Counted from the stretch's first letter, positions 41,439 through 50,630 are shown. The stretch: 64,000 nucleotides of DNA from an uncultured Eubacteriales bacterium (GCA_959604355.1 CAUHAO010000001.1:132500-196499); one strand, 5' to 3'. Notes: generated by a model not told the origin, from the letters alone. Program-made: numbers and translations.

Positions 41439-43448
41439 TCATATAAAAATGCTTCCGATACAGTGTATGACAAATGCCACGAGCCATGCCACTCCGCACT
41501 GCATCACAACGACGCCTACGGTCTTTAGGCGGGAATCGAGCTCCTTGCGGATCGTTGCGACGGCGGCGATACAGGGCGTGTAAAGAAGTGTAAAAGCGAG
41601 GAAACACGCGGCGGAAAGCGTCGTAAATATCGACGGAAGAACCGTGCCCAGGTCCGCCATGCTCGTACCCGTGAGAACGGCGAGAGTGCTTACGACAGCT
41701 TCTTTTGCGGAGAATCCCGCGATGAGAGACGTTGCGACACGCCAGTCGTTGAAGCCGAGGGGCTTGAATATCGGGGCAATGAAGCGCCCGATGGAGGCAA
41801 GAAGGCTCACGGAACTGTCTTCGGTGAAGATGAGGTGCGCGTCGAACGCGCCGAGGAACCATATAATGAGAGACGCGACGAAAATCACGGTGAACGCCTT
41901 GCGCAGGAAGTCACGCGCTTTTTCCCACATCAGAAGAGCAACGCTTTTCGGAGAGGGAAGGCGGTAATTCGGCAACTCCATCACGAACGGCGCGGGTTTG
42001 CCGCGGAACGCGGTCTTGTTGAGTATGAGCGCGACGACGATACCCACGAGCATGCCGCCGAGGTAAAGGGCTATCATCGCGAGGGCTGAGTATTGCGGGA
42101 AGAATGATGCCGCGAACACCGCGTAGATCGGAATTTTCGCGGAGCAGCTCATGTACGGGGTAAGAAGTATCGTCATTTTGCGGTCACGTTCGCTCGAAAG
42201 CGTGCGCGTCGCCATTACGGCGGGTACGGAGCAGCCGAAACCTATTATCATCGGCACGAAGCTTCTTCCCGAAAGACCTATGCGGCGCAGAAGTTTATCC
42301 ATAACGAACGCGACTCGCGCCATATATCCCGTGTCTTCGAGTATCGACAGGAAAAAGAAAAGCACGACTATTAGCGGCAGAAACGACACGACACTGCCGA
42401 CGCCTGAAAAAATGCCGTCAATGACAAGGCTGTGTACGGCGGGGTTGATGCCGTAATTCGTCAACGCGGTGTCCACGATCGCACTGAGTGCATCAATGCC
42501 TCGTGCGAGCAAGTCCGAAAGAGCCTGCCCTATGACGTCGAATGTGAGCCAGAACACAAGGAGCATGATGACAATAAATATCGGGATCGCGAGATATCTG
42601 TTTGTGAGGATTTTATCTATATTGACGCTGCGCTTATGCTCTTTGGACTCTTTGCACTTTATGACAGTCTTTGAGCATACGCTTTCGATGAATTCGTAGC
42701 GCATATCTGCGAGAGCGGCGTTGCGGTCGAGTCCTCTTTCGCCTTCCATTTCGACGATGGAGTGTTCAATGAGGTCAAGTTCGTTTTTTGAAAGTGCGAG
42801 ACGGTCGATAAATGGCTTGTCGTCGCCCTCAATGAGTTTTGTCGCGACATATCGGCGGCTTATGCCGATATTTTGTGCGTGGTCTTCGACGACATGGCTT
42901 ACGGAGTGTATGCAGCGATGAACGGGCCCGGGCGCGCAGAAGTCTGTGACTGCGGGGAGAGTTTTCCGTGTAGCGGTCTCGACGGCAACATGAACGAGCT
43001 CGGAAATACCTTCGTTTTTCGCCGCGGAGATGGGAACTACGGGGATGCCAAGCAGTTCGGACATCTGTTTTTCGTCGATCGCGCCGCTGTTGCCGCGCAC
43101 CTCGTCTATCATATTCAGAGCGAGCACAGTCGGGATCTGGAGTTCGAGCAATTGCAATGTGAGATAAAGATTTCGCTCGATGTTTGTCGCGTCTACGATG
43201 TTTATTATGCCGTCGGGCTTTTCATTTATTATAAAATCACGTGTGACTTTTTCTTCCGTCGAGTAGGGACGTATCGAGTAGATGCCGGGAAGGTCTACCA
43301 CCTCACAGTCTTTTGCGGTGCGGATGGTTCCGATTTTCTGGTCAACGGTGACGCCGGGAAAGTTGCCGACGTGTTGGTTTGAGCCCGTGAGGACGTTGAA
43401 AAGTGTAGTTTTGCCGCAATTCTGGTTTCCTACAAGTGCGAAAATCAT
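41439..43448 (-). CDS. feoB: Ferrous iron transporter FeoB
   Basis: A 669-aa membrane GTPase that imports Fe(II). N-terminal G domain: GNQNCGKTTLFN (G1), PGVTVDQKIG, VDLPGIYSI (G3) and LNMIDE (G4); a guanine-dissociation-inhibitor helical domain (about 165-260); then about eight membrane helices with two Gate motifs, VGSVVSFLPLIVVLFFFLSILEDTGYMARVAF and CSVPAVMATRT. The GTP-switch and Gate elements look intact. Start overlaps feoA stop by 4 nt. Confidence 0.96.
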   Translation of the reverse strand: MIFALVGNQNCGKTTLFNVLTGSNQHVGNFPGVTVDQKIGTIRTAKDCEVVDLPGIYSIRPYSTEEKVTRDFIINEKPDGIINIVDATNIERNLYLTLQLLELQIPTVLALNMIDEVRGNSGAIDEKQMSELLGIPVVPISAAKNEGISELVHVAVETATRKTLPAVTDFCAPGPVHRCIHSVSHVVEDHAQNIGISRRYVATKLIEGDDKPFIDRLALSKNELDLIEHSIVEMEGERGLDRNAALADMRYEFIESVCSKTVIKCKESKEHKRSVNIDKILTNRYLAIPIFIVIMLLVFWLTFDVIGQALSDLLARGIDALSAIVDTALTNYGINPAVHSLVIDGIFSGVGSVVSFLPLIVVLFFFLSILEDTGYMARVAFVMDKLLRRIGLSGRSFVPMIIGFGCSVPAVMATRTLSSERDRKMTILLTPYMSCSAKIPIYAVFAASFFPQYSALAMIALYLGGMLVGIVVALILNKTAFRGKPAPFVMELPNYRLPSPKSVALLMWEKARDFLRKAFTVIFVASLIIWFLGAFDAHLIFTEDSSVSLLASIGRFIAPIFKPLGFNDWRVATSLIAGFSAKEAVVSTLAVLTGTSMADLGTVLPSIFTTLSAACFLAFTLLYTPCIAAVATIRKELDSRLKTVGVVVMQCGVAWLVAFVIHCIGSIFI

Positions 43449-43678
43449 TTTGCGTCACCCCCGTTAAGCTGTATCAGGCTCGCGTCCTCTTTGCGTATCG
43501 TCAGCTCGTAGCCGCGCACGCGTATTTGTATAGGATCGCCGAGAGGTGCTATTTTTTCGACAGAGACCGTCGTTCCGGGAATCAGCCCCATATCGAGAAG
43601 TCTCAGCCGCAGCGATCCTTCGCCGCCTACCGCGGAAATCACACCTTTGTTTGCCGCGGGAAGTTTATCCAATGTCAT
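43445..43678 (-). CDS. feoA: Ferrous iron transport protein FeoA
   Basis: A 77-aa SH3-like cytosolic partner of FeoB. Family core: LRLRLLDMGLIPGTTVSVEKIAPLGDPIQIRVRGYELTIRKEDA. First gene of feoA-feoB-Cys-rich protein, transcribed from a promoter overlapped by an inverted repeat likely bound by an iron-dependent repressor. Confidence 0.95.
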   Translation of the reverse strand: MTLDKLPAANKGVISAVGGEGSLRLRLLDMGLIPGTTVSVEKIAPLGDPIQIRVRGYELTIRKEDASLIQLNGGDAK

Positions 43679-43700
43679 ATGTTTTATCCCCCTGTCTTTC

Positions 43701-43718
43701 AGTTAGCAGTTGCTAACT
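43701..43718. promoter_or_regulatory. Inverted repeat at the feo promoter (DtxR/IdeR-like operator)
   Basis: AGTTAGCA-GT-TGCTAACT, perfect 8-bp arms, located at the expected transcription start of feoA. The TTAGC/GCTAA arms resemble operators of DtxR-family iron repressors. Confidence 0.65.
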
Positions 43719-43726
43719 ACACAATA

Positions 43727-43755
43727 ATATTATCATACTTACGGCGCTTTGTCAA
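43727..43755 (-). promoter_or_regulatory. Sigma-A promoter of the feo operon
   Basis: Minus strand perfect TTGACA, 17 nt, TAATAT. Confidence 0.8.
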
Positions 43756-43913
43756 GGGGAAGATTCTGATTTTTCAAAAAATTTGAAATTGTTTTATGGA
43801 AGAGAAAAAAGGCAGTTTACGCGGAATGAACGTGTTTCGCTGTGCGTTTGCGCAAGGATGTGAAATGTATGTTCAGCGGTGTTGTTCGGAAGAGAAGAGA
43901 CGTGCCGCCGTAG
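43756..43913. other. Gene-free spacer
   Basis: No credible gene, promoter or repeat seen between the feo promoter and the hairpin cluster. Confidence 0.5.
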
Positions 43914-43986
43914 GCGCTGCGTGTATGGCACGCAGCGCAAAAGCCACCCTAATGGGTGGCTTTTGCAGGATCTCCGCAGGAGATCC
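43914..43986. terminator. Three back-to-back perfect hairpins after the aldolase gene
   Basis: GCGCTGCGTG / CACGCAGCGC (43914-43938), GCAAAAGCCACCC / GGGTGGCTTTTGC (43937-43966) and GGATCTCC / GGAGATCC (43968-43986). The middle one is the best terminator for the minus-strand sugar operon. Confidence 0.7.
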
Positions 43987-44007
43987 GCCTGCGGCTGTAT
44001 ACAAGTA

Positions 44008-44841
44008 TTATTCTCTGCCCGAGAAGACTTTTATCGCACTCATTGCGTCGAGTTTCATCCCGTTTATCGCGGCAACTTCGATGTCGTGGAAGAATGTCTT
44101 GTCTGCGAGCTCCGCAACAGCTGTGCCGCCTGCTTTTGCCATGTAGGTGTAGTAATTTATCTTACGGATACCGATATTGATGACCTTACGGTAGTCTTCA
44201 TGGCTCACGCCGGAGCCTCCGTGCATGACGAGGGGGATGGAAACGAGACTCTTTATCTTTGCGAGTCGTTCAAAGTCGAGCTTAGGCTCCTTGAGATAAA
44301 GTCCGTGAGCCGTGCCGAAAGCGCAAGCGAGCGCGTCGATACCCGTTTCTTCTGCGAAACGCTTCGCTGTGTCCGGGTCTGTGTAAACACTTGCTCCGCC
44401 TTCTCCGCCGCCTTCGCGCGCGCCAAGGGAGCCTATTTCCGCTTCGACGGATGCGCCGTATTCATAAGCCATGCTTACGGCGATGGACGTGTTTGCGAAG
44501 TTTATGCCGTTATCGAGAGTCGAGCCGTCGTACATGACCGACGTAAAGCCGATTTTCAGACCCTGATGCAGGTAATCCAAGTCTGTGCCATGGTCAAGGT
44601 GAACGCAGACGGGAACTTTCGCCTTGTCCGCGAGCATGAGCATCACGGGTCCTATTTCGTCCATGCGGCACAGTCCCATTTCTTCGTGTATCTGCGCGTG
44701 CATGAGTATGACGGGTTCATCAAGTTCTTCCGCCGCCGCGATGACCGCGCGTGCGCACGCCATGTTGGGAGTGTTGAAAGAGCCTATGGCACATTTACGT
44801 GCCTCGGCTATCTGAAGTATCTCTGAGAGTGAAACGAGCAT
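44008..44841 (-). CDS. Class II fructose-bisphosphate aldolase-family protein
   Basis: A 277-aa zinc aldolase of the FbaA/GatY/KbaY family, cleaving a phosphorylated ketose to dihydroxyacetone phosphate and an aldehyde. Motifs: GSFNTPNMACARAVI, VCVHLDHGTDLDYLHQGLKIGFTSVMYDGS (zinc His and catalytic Asp), EAEIGSLGA, GTAHGLY and LVMHGGSGVSHEDYRKVINIGIRKINYYT. Last gene of a four-gene operon (isomerase, kinase, epimerase, aldolase), so a dedicated catabolic aldolase rather than the glycolytic one. Confidence 0.9.
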   Translation of the reverse strand: MLVSLSEILQIAEARKCAIGSFNTPNMACARAVIAAAEELDEPVILMHAQIHEEMGLCRMDEIGPVMLMLADKAKVPVCVHLDHGTDLDYLHQGLKIGFTSVMYDGSTLDNGINFANTSIAVSMAYEYGASVEAEIGSLGAREGGGEGGASVYTDPDTAKRFAEETGIDALACAFGTAHGLYLKEPKLDFERLAKIKSLVSIPLVMHGGSGVSHEDYRKVINIGIRKINYYTYMAKAGGTAVAELADKTFFHDIEVAAINGMKLDAMSAIKVFSGRE

Positions 44842-44847
44842 TTTCTT

Positions 44848-45813
44848 TTATTCCTCCGAAAATTCAAATGTTAAGTCGTGTGTTTTCGTCTGTCCCGGTG
44901 CGAGAATCTCGAGCAACCCCTTTTTGCGCATTACATCGCGTCCGTCGGGCGTGCAGTTGCCGGGCTCAAGACCGAGAACATATTCGTTGCAGCCCATCAT
45001 CTTCCATTCCGTGAAAAACGGCAGTACGGCGGTGTCGTAGGTGATACTTACGCCTTTGCCGAGTTTCCTGTTGAAGATGCTTACGGTCGGTGTGCCGCTC
45101 AGTGTATGGTAGTAGCACTTCTCCTCGTAGCCCTGCTGGGGCTTTTCCATTTTCAGGCAGTTTTCGATGCCTTCTTTGGCGTGTTCGTTGCGCGGAAGGA
45201 CCTCCGTAGAGGGAATTGTTACGACCGCGTCCTCGTCAAGAAGGGGGTAGCCCATGTTGCAGTGGTAAAGCATTTCGAGCGGACAGTCCGTCGAGCCGAT
45301 ATTCGTTACGGTGTCGTGGAGCCGTATCTCGTTTTTGCCTATCGGGCAGACGTATTCGCGTTCAAGTCTGAGTTTCTGCGCGAAGAGCGCCGCATCGATG
45401 ACTGTCGCACGGATATGTATTTCGTTGTTTTCGGTGTAATATGAGTGCTGCACGGCGGGAGTGTTTGAGATCGTGCCGTGCAGACCGAGTTCCTCTCCTT
45501 CGTCAGTGCAGGGCGTTCCGACGGCGCGCAGACCGCACGTCGTAAAAAATCCCGCGGTGAAAGATTTGAGGAATCCCGCGCCGACAGGGTCGTAGTATTG
45601 CGGTGCGACATAACCGCAGGGCGCGAAGTAGCCCATGTTCACGCCGTTTACCGCGAGTCGGGATATGTCTGCGCATCTGTCGAGAGAGACCGTGAAGTCG
45701 AGTCCCGATCCGTTGCGTACTCTGAGCACGCGCATTCCGTCGCCCTTTCCGCCGACGAGTCGAGCTTCGTCCACTCCGAATATCTGCGCATCGTTGCCTA
45801 AATAAGGGTTCAT
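44848..45813 (-). CDS. DUF4432 aldose-1-epimerase-like protein
   Basis: A 321-aa galactose-mutarotase-fold protein of the DUF4432 group. Visible: VSLDRCADISRLAVNGVNMGY, FTTCGLRAVGTPCTDEGEELGLHGTISNTP (with the conserved His), LEMLYHCNMGYPLLDE and LGLEPGNCTPDGRD. It probably interconverts anomers of the sugar handled by the operon. Its start overlaps the kinase stop by 4 nt. Confidence 0.83.
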   Translation of the reverse strand: MNPYLGNDAQIFGVDEARLVGGKGDGMRVLRVRNGSGLDFTVSLDRCADISRLAVNGVNMGYFAPCGYVAPQYYDPVGAGFLKSFTAGFFTTCGLRAVGTPCTDEGEELGLHGTISNTPAVQHSYYTENNEIHIRATVIDAALFAQKLRLEREYVCPIGKNEIRLHDTVTNIGSTDCPLEMLYHCNMGYPLLDEDAVVTIPSTEVLPRNEHAKEGIENCLKMEKPQQGYEEKCYYHTLSGTPTVSIFNRKLGKGVSITYDTAVLPFFTEWKMMGCNEYVLGLEPGNCTPDGRDVMRKKGLLEILAPGQTKTHDLTFEFSEE

Positions 45814-47312
45814 TTGCAGCCCTCCTCGATTATCGGGCGTACGGCGGAATAAATACGTTTGTACGCCTCATATTTTTTGCGGTATGTTTTTGCGCGCACG
45901 GGGTCGGGCGTAAACACCTTTTTCTCGCGCACGAAGTATTTTTTCGCGTCGTCAAGGCTGTCGTAGAGGCCTATCGCTCTGCCGACGAGCATACATGTGC
46001 CGCACGTTCCCGCTTCTTTCGCGTCGAGCGCCGTTACGGGTCTTGCAAGTATATCCGCTTTTATCTGCAGCCACACATCACTTGAAGCGCCGCCGCCCGT
46101 GGCATAGAGTTTTTCGGGCTTTATGCCGACGTTCTCAAGGTGCTCGATGTTGTACATTATCTCGTACGTCACGCCCTCCATGAGCGCTTTGTAGATGTCC
46201 GCGGAGGTGTGTTCGAGCGTGAGGCCGAGTATTGCCGCACGTGAGCCCGAGTCCATATACGGATTTGCCGCGCCCGCGAAGTGAGGCAGGATCAGCAAGT
46301 CCGTCGGGGCATCTTTGACCGCCGCGTCGAGCATCGCATAGACGTTTTTACCCGAGGCTTTGGCTTGCTCGGTCTCAAATTTCGCGAACGCGTCGCGGAA
46401 CCATTTGAGTGTCGCGCCGCCGGTGAACGAAAGCGCATAGCAGACGTATGTGCCGTCATTGACGAACGGAACGACCGAGTAGCCCTCGTTGTAGAGGGTT
46501 TCGGACGTGGGAACGCTGTCGAAAACGGGTGTGACGCATTCCACCGTGCCCGTGCCGTCAACGGCTTTGCCCACTTCGAGTACGCCGGCGCCTACTGCCG
46601 CCGCGACCTGGTCATGCGCGCCGCAGACTATTTTTGCCGTGGGCGCGATGCCGAGAGCTTTTGCGAGTTCGGGACGGATGTTTCCCGCGACTGTGCCTGT
46701 TGGGACGGGCTGAGAGAAGAGGGCGGGGGATATCTGTGCTGCGTTGAACATTTCTTTGCTCCACTCCTTGCGTCGTATGTCGAACGCCATTGTGCGCGCC
46801 GCGAGGGAGTAGTCTATTTTCGCGCTGCCCGAAAGCATGTACGCGATGTAGTCCTCCATGAGCAGGACACGTTTTGCGCGTGCGAAATCGTCGGGACGGT
46901 GCGTCCTTAGCCACATGAGCTTGGGCAGGCTGTACATCTGGTGAGGTCTGACGCCTGAGATGTCGATTATTCTTTTCTCTCCGAGCGCCTCCGTGAGAGC
47001 CCTGCATTCCTCCGCGCCGCGGGGGTCGGTGTAGAGCATCGCGGGAGCAAGCGGACGGTCGTTCTCGTCGAGCATGACGAATGTTTCGCCGAAAGTTGTC
47101 ACTCCGACCGCCGCGATATCGCTGTGTGACGCTGCGGTTTCTTTTATGACCTCGCATACAGCCGCGAAAATTGCTTCCGCATCCGTTTCGTGCGCGCCGT
47201 CCGCGCGTTTTACGTCGTATTCGCGGTAGCAGTTACTGATATGATTGCCTTTTTCGTCGTAGACCGTGAGCTTGCAGCCCGTTGTTCCGACGTCAAGTCC
47301 TCCGATAAGCAT
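45810..47312 (-). CDS. FGGY-family carbohydrate kinase (xylulokinase-like)
   Basis: A 500-aa sugar kinase. N-terminal GGLDVGTTGCKLTVYDEKG, central GVTTFGETFVMLD and HDQVAAAVGAG, and the C-terminal FGGY signature region YATGGGASSDVWLQIKADIL are all in place. The annotation xylulokinase-like reflects general similarity; FGGY kinases act on many ketoses and polyols. Phosphorylates the ketose made by the adjacent isomerase, providing the aldolase substrate. Confidence 0.88.
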   Translation of the reverse strand: MLIGGLDVGTTGCKLTVYDEKGNHISNCYREYDVKRADGAHETDAEAIFAAVCEVIKETAASHSDIAAVGVTTFGETFVMLDENDRPLAPAMLYTDPRGAEECRALTEALGEKRIIDISGVRPHQMYSLPKLMWLRTHRPDDFARAKRVLLMEDYIAYMLSGSAKIDYSLAARTMAFDIRRKEWSKEMFNAAQISPALFSQPVPTGTVAGNIRPELAKALGIAPTAKIVCGAHDQVAAAVGAGVLEVGKAVDGTGTVECVTPVFDSVPTSETLYNEGYSVVPFVNDGTYVCYALSFTGGATLKWFRDAFAKFETEQAKASGKNVYAMLDAAVKDAPTDLLILPHFAGAANPYMDSGSRAAILGLTLEHTSADIYKALMEGVTYEIMYNIEHLENVGIKPEKLYATGGGASSDVWLQIKADILARPVTALDAKEAGTCGTCMLVGRAIGLYDSLDDAKKYFVREKKVFTPDPVRAKTYRKKYEAYKRIYSAVRPIIEEGCK

Positions 47313-47323
47313 ATATTGCTCCT

Positions 47324-48721
47324 TTACAGGTCGATAACGTCATATCCGAGATAGTAAACGAACGCTTCACGAAGAATATTCGCCATGTGGCCGACACCGA
47401 TCGTGGTGTGATGACGGAAACCGAGTCTGCCGAGGCGGAGAAGTTTTCTTTGCAGGTCGTCAATCTGTGCGACGCCGCCGCATCCGAAAAATTCGGGCTC
47501 TATTTCGTCATCGGTAAATTTGCCTTCGTCAACATAGAACGTGAGCTTGCCGTCCTCTGTCTTGCAGTTCGAGAAAGTCATCGGGAAGGCGGCTATCCTG
47601 CCTTCGTTGCTGCCCCAGCCGCAGCCCGGGCATCCTTTTGCGAACATCTTGTGGTCCGTGACCTTGCCCGTGTCCTTCATGAGCTTCTGAGCGGTCGATC
47701 CGCAATGGAAAAGAATGACCTTATTCGGGTCGTCGCCGTAGTTATTGTTCCAGTCGAGGCACGCGGTTGGCTTGCCTGACGCGAGCTGCATGGAGTACAT
47801 ATTTATTGCGGAGCAGAGGTCGATCTCGCAGGACGCGACGATGCCTCTGTCGTTGAGGTGGCTGAGCAGTACACAGGGCGCGATGCCGAGTTCTGTCTGC
47901 ATTTCTTCCCAGCAGCGCAGGGTTATGCAGTCCAGACGGAATTCGCGCATATAGTCGTCAACGACGACGCTCACTTTGGCGAGAGACGTGAGTTTGTCGG
48001 AGGGAACGAGGGTGAAGTTCGTGTATTCTTCGAGTTCCCTACGGCGTTCGAGGACTTTTGCGTCATTATCGGCGTAGTTGCGGACTCTGTAAAAGAGGTC
48101 GGAAAGGTCGAACGTTTCGCAGGTGATGCCGTATTTCTGAAGAGTTATCTCGTCATAGCGCACAGTCTTGAATTTGGACGTTCTCGCGCCGATGACGCCG
48201 ATGGAGAAGTGACGCATACCGTTGACGACGCGGCAGATAGCCGCGAAATCGTCGAGGTTCTGTCTGAATTCCTTTGTCAGAGGATGAACGACGTGAGGAG
48301 CGAGCGCGGTGTAGCCGATGCCGTACTGGTGGAATACATCCTCTATGCTGAATTTGCCGCAGTAGGAGTCGCGGCGGTGGTCAAAGTCCATTTTGCCGAT
48401 CTCGTCGGGATATGCCTGGATGAGAATTGGTCTGTCTGCGTTCTGCAGTGCAGCAACAGCACCGTTCTCGTCGCTGAAGTTGGGCATCGAGAGTATTACG
48501 CCGTCATATTCGCCCTCGTGGGATTTGAGCCACTCGGCGTATTTCCATCCCTCCTGACGTGTTTCGACGGCGCCGAAACGTGTCATGTCCTCGGGCGGTA
48601 TTATGTAGTCGTAGCCCGCGTCGGTCACGGCTTTTATCATTTCTTCACGCGCGGTGCCGATAAAGCTTGCGGGGAAGAAGCCTCTGTTTCCGAAATAAAG
48701 CGCAAAAGTCTGGTTTTTCAT
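47324..48721 (-). CDS. L-fucose/L-arabinose isomerase-family protein
   Basis: A 465-aa protein of the fucose isomerase-like family: N-terminal YFGNRGFFPASFIGTAREEM, VILSMPNFSDENGAVAALQNADRPILIQAYP, IGARTSKFKTVRYDEITLQKYGI, and a C-terminal metal region with FHCGSTAQKLM and GHMANILREAFVYYLGYD. It would convert an aldose to a ketose. Members of this family have diverse sugars, including arabinose, fucose and sulfo- or deoxy-sugars, so the substrate is open. First gene of the operon, behind a promoter with a palindromic operator. Confidence 0.82.
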   Translation of the reverse strand: MKNQTFALYFGNRGFFPASFIGTAREEMIKAVTDAGYDYIIPPEDMTRFGAVETRQEGWKYAEWLKSHEGEYDGVILSMPNFSDENGAVAALQNADRPILIQAYPDEIGKMDFDHRRDSYCGKFSIEDVFHQYGIGYTALAPHVVHPLTKEFRQNLDDFAAICRVVNGMRHFSIGVIGARTSKFKTVRYDEITLQKYGITCETFDLSDLFYRVRNYADNDAKVLERRRELEEYTNFTLVPSDKLTSLAKVSVVVDDYMREFRLDCITLRCWEEMQTELGIAPCVLLSHLNDRGIVASCEIDLCSAINMYSMQLASGKPTACLDWNNNYGDDPNKVILFHCGSTAQKLMKDTGKVTDHKMFAKGCPGCGWGSNEGRIAAFPMTFSNCKTEDGKLTFYVDEGKFTDDEIEPEFFGCGGVAQIDDLQRKLLRLGRLGFRHHTTIGVGHMANILREAFVYYLGYDVIDL

Positions 48722-48738
48722 ATCTCTGAATTCCTTCC

Positions 48739-48759
48739 TTAGAATATATAATATTCTAA
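48739..48759. promoter_or_regulatory. Palindromic operator of the sugar operon
   Basis: TTAGAATAT-ATA-ATATTCTAA, perfect 9-bp arms with a 3-bp spacer, between the -10 element and the ribosome site. Binding there would block transcription. Confidence 0.6.
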
Positions 48760-48764
48760 CTTAC

Positions 48765-48793
48765 AGTATAACATAAAAAAGCGGTGTTGTCAA
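48765..48793 (-). promoter_or_regulatory. Sigma-A promoter of the sugar operon
   Basis: Minus strand perfect TTGACA, 17 nt, TATACT. Confidence 0.85.
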
Positions 48794-48925
48794 GAAGAAA
48801 AGCGTGTCATAATGCGGAACCTGCGGTTCTCGGAGAAGCGTCGTTCACGCGCACCGGCAGATCGCTTGTCTTACCATACTGTATTTTCGGAAGATTGTCT
48901 TCGTGTGGGCTTTCTCCCATAACGA

Positions 48926-48963
48926 AATAAAAGTCAGACCCAATCGGGTAAGACTTTTATTTG
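48926..48963. terminator. Terminator downstream of the FAD/Rieske gene
   Basis: AATAAAAGTC / GACTTTTATT with inner ACCC / GGGT. Symmetric A/T tails; serves the minus-strand gene ending at 49126. The rest of 48794-49125 shows no gene. Confidence 0.7.
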
Positions 48964-48981
48964 TCTAAGAGCTATAAAAAG

Positions 48982-49014
48982 ATATTTTTGCGTTTTTAGC
49001 GGGTGTATTCGAAC
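48982..49014. repeat. Direct repeat, left copy
   Basis: 33-bp element sharing 28 of 33 positions with 50598-50630; the first 16 bases (ATATTTTTGCGTTTTT) and the final TTCGAAC are identical. The TTCGAAC end and following bases resemble the T-arm of a tRNA. Confidence 0.65.
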
Positions 49015-49125
49015 TCTCACATTGGCCAAGGCTGTCAAGAGAAGAATGCCGGTTGATTCAATAATCATGCGGGCGTCTGAATGTTTTCAAATCATACAAA
49101 GGAATTCTGATTTCAATGGGGGCAC

Positions 49126-50436
49126 TTATCTACTTATCTCTCGTTTATCATCCGTCGCAGGATTATCCAACAGCTCTCCATTCTCTGCAAACCTTGACCC
49201 GTGGCACGGACAATCCCAGGAATGCTCCGCTTTGTTATATTTCAGCGCGCATCCCATGTGCGGACATCTCGGAACCGTCGGAGTAATCAGATTAACAACC
49301 GCTCCGGCCGCGTTCACTGCGAGCTGAGGTCTCAGAATCGTCCTCGACGGTGAAAAGACCTTGGCATATTCATTTTCCTTGTCCAAAACCATATCCGATA
49401 AAAGCATGGCAGACACCATTGCTGAACTCATTCCCCACTTGTTAAAGCCGGTGGCTACATAGAGGTTCGGCGTATTTTTAGAATACTGCCCGATATACGG
49501 CACTCCGTCCAGGCTCATACAGTCCTGAGTCGCCCAGCGACATACTTCTTTGGAAGCGGGATAATGCGTTCTCGCAAATTCATCAAGCTCATGCCAGTCA
49601 CCGCCCTTTTTGCCTGTCCGATGACTGCCCCCTCCAAGCAACAGCAGATCTTTATAATTTCGGAATGACAGTCCTTTATCCGATTCGTCGATATACACTC
49701 CGTTTATATTCTGTGCTGTTTTCAAAGCGACAACATACGATCTGTCCTGATACAGTTTGAGGAAATAACCGCCGTGCTTATTCAATAACGGAAAATGTGT
49801 AGCCACGATTGTCTTTTCCGCCGATATTTTGCCGCCGTTTGTAATCACCTTATTTTGTTCGAAGGCCAAGACCTTGGTATGCTCATAGATATTTAAATTT
49901 TCGGCAATAGCATACAAAAACTTTAAGGGATGAAACTGTGCCTGATCCCGGAATTTTACTGCTCCGACAGTAGAAATCGGTAGCGGCAGGTCTCCGGAAA
50001 ATTCTGCCGCAAACCCGATCTTTTCTAATGCTTTAATTTCCTTTTCGATATTTTTAAGCGTGTCCCTCGCATACACAAACGAGTCTTTTTTCTCGAAATC
50101 GCAGTCTATTTCACGGCACAGCTCCCGATATTTCTCCACCGCTTTCAGATTGGCTTCCAAATACATTCGCGCAGCTTCTACCCCAAACTCTCGGATCAGC
50201 TTATCATAAATCAAGCCGTGTTGAGCTGTGATTTTTGCAGTAGTGTTGCGGGTGATCCCTTGACAAATCCTATCCGCCTCGACAAGCATATATCCAACAC
50301 CTGCCTGCTTCAGCATATAGGCGCATAAAATTCCTGCAATTCCTCCGCCTATAATTAAGACATCCGTCTTGGCATCGGTTTTCAATGCTTCGAATTCCGG
50401 CGCGTGAGATGTTTCGAGCCATATGGAATTTCTCAT
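49126..50436 (-). CDS. FAD-dependent oxidoreductase with C-terminal Rieske domain
   Basis: A 436-aa protein. Dinucleotide-binding motif VLIIGGGIAGILCAYML near residue 25, a DAO-type FAD fold to about residue 355, then a Rieske [2Fe-2S] domain with CPHMGC at about residue 391 and CPCHGS about 18 residues later. This plan is that of YhfW-like proteins, whose physiological reaction is unknown. It is AT-richer and uses fewer CpG codons than its neighbours. ATG at 50436 follows AAAGGA by 10 nt. Flanked by 33-bp direct repeats, which suggests a separate origin. Confidence 0.85.
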   Translation of the reverse strand: MRNSIWLETSHAPEFEALKTDAKTDVLIIGGGIAGILCAYMLKQAGVGYMLVEADRICQGITRNTTAKITAQHGLIYDKLIREFGVEAARMYLEANLKAVEKYRELCREIDCDFEKKDSFVYARDTLKNIEKEIKALEKIGFAAEFSGDLPLPISTVGAVKFRDQAQFHPLKFLYAIAENLNIYEHTKVLAFEQNKVITNGGKISAEKTIVATHFPLLNKHGGYFLKLYQDRSYVVALKTAQNINGVYIDESDKGLSFRNYKDLLLLGGGSHRTGKKGGDWHELDEFARTHYPASKEVCRWATQDCMSLDGVPYIGQYSKNTPNLYVATGFNKWGMSSAMVSAMLLSDMVLDKENEYAKVFSPSRTILRPQLAVNAAGAVVNLITPTVPRCPHMGCALKYNKAEHSWDCPCHGSRFAENGELLDNPATDDKREISR

Positions 50437-50597
50437 ACATAATATGTCCTTTCGTTCTTTGTAGATAGTATTTGCAGACGAAAGGCTTTTATTATAAAAA
50501 CACCTGTTGATGTTCAAACCTAACGGTTCAAATCTAATTCGAGTTGCATTGTTTTTTTTAATTTTTCCCGCAGCTTGCTGTTGCAATTTGCGAAAAA

Positions 50598-50630
50598 ATA
50601 TTTTTGCGTTTTTGGCTGATGATTTCGAAC
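50598..50630. repeat. Direct repeat, right copy
   Basis: Partner of 48982-49014 (28 of 33 identical). Together they bracket the FAD/Rieske gene. Confidence 0.65.

Noticed and set aside
48990..49060. Possible tRNA gene near the left direct repeat
   Set aside because: TTCGAAC and a few flanking bases look tRNA-like, but acceptor and T stems do not pair; at most a decayed fragment.
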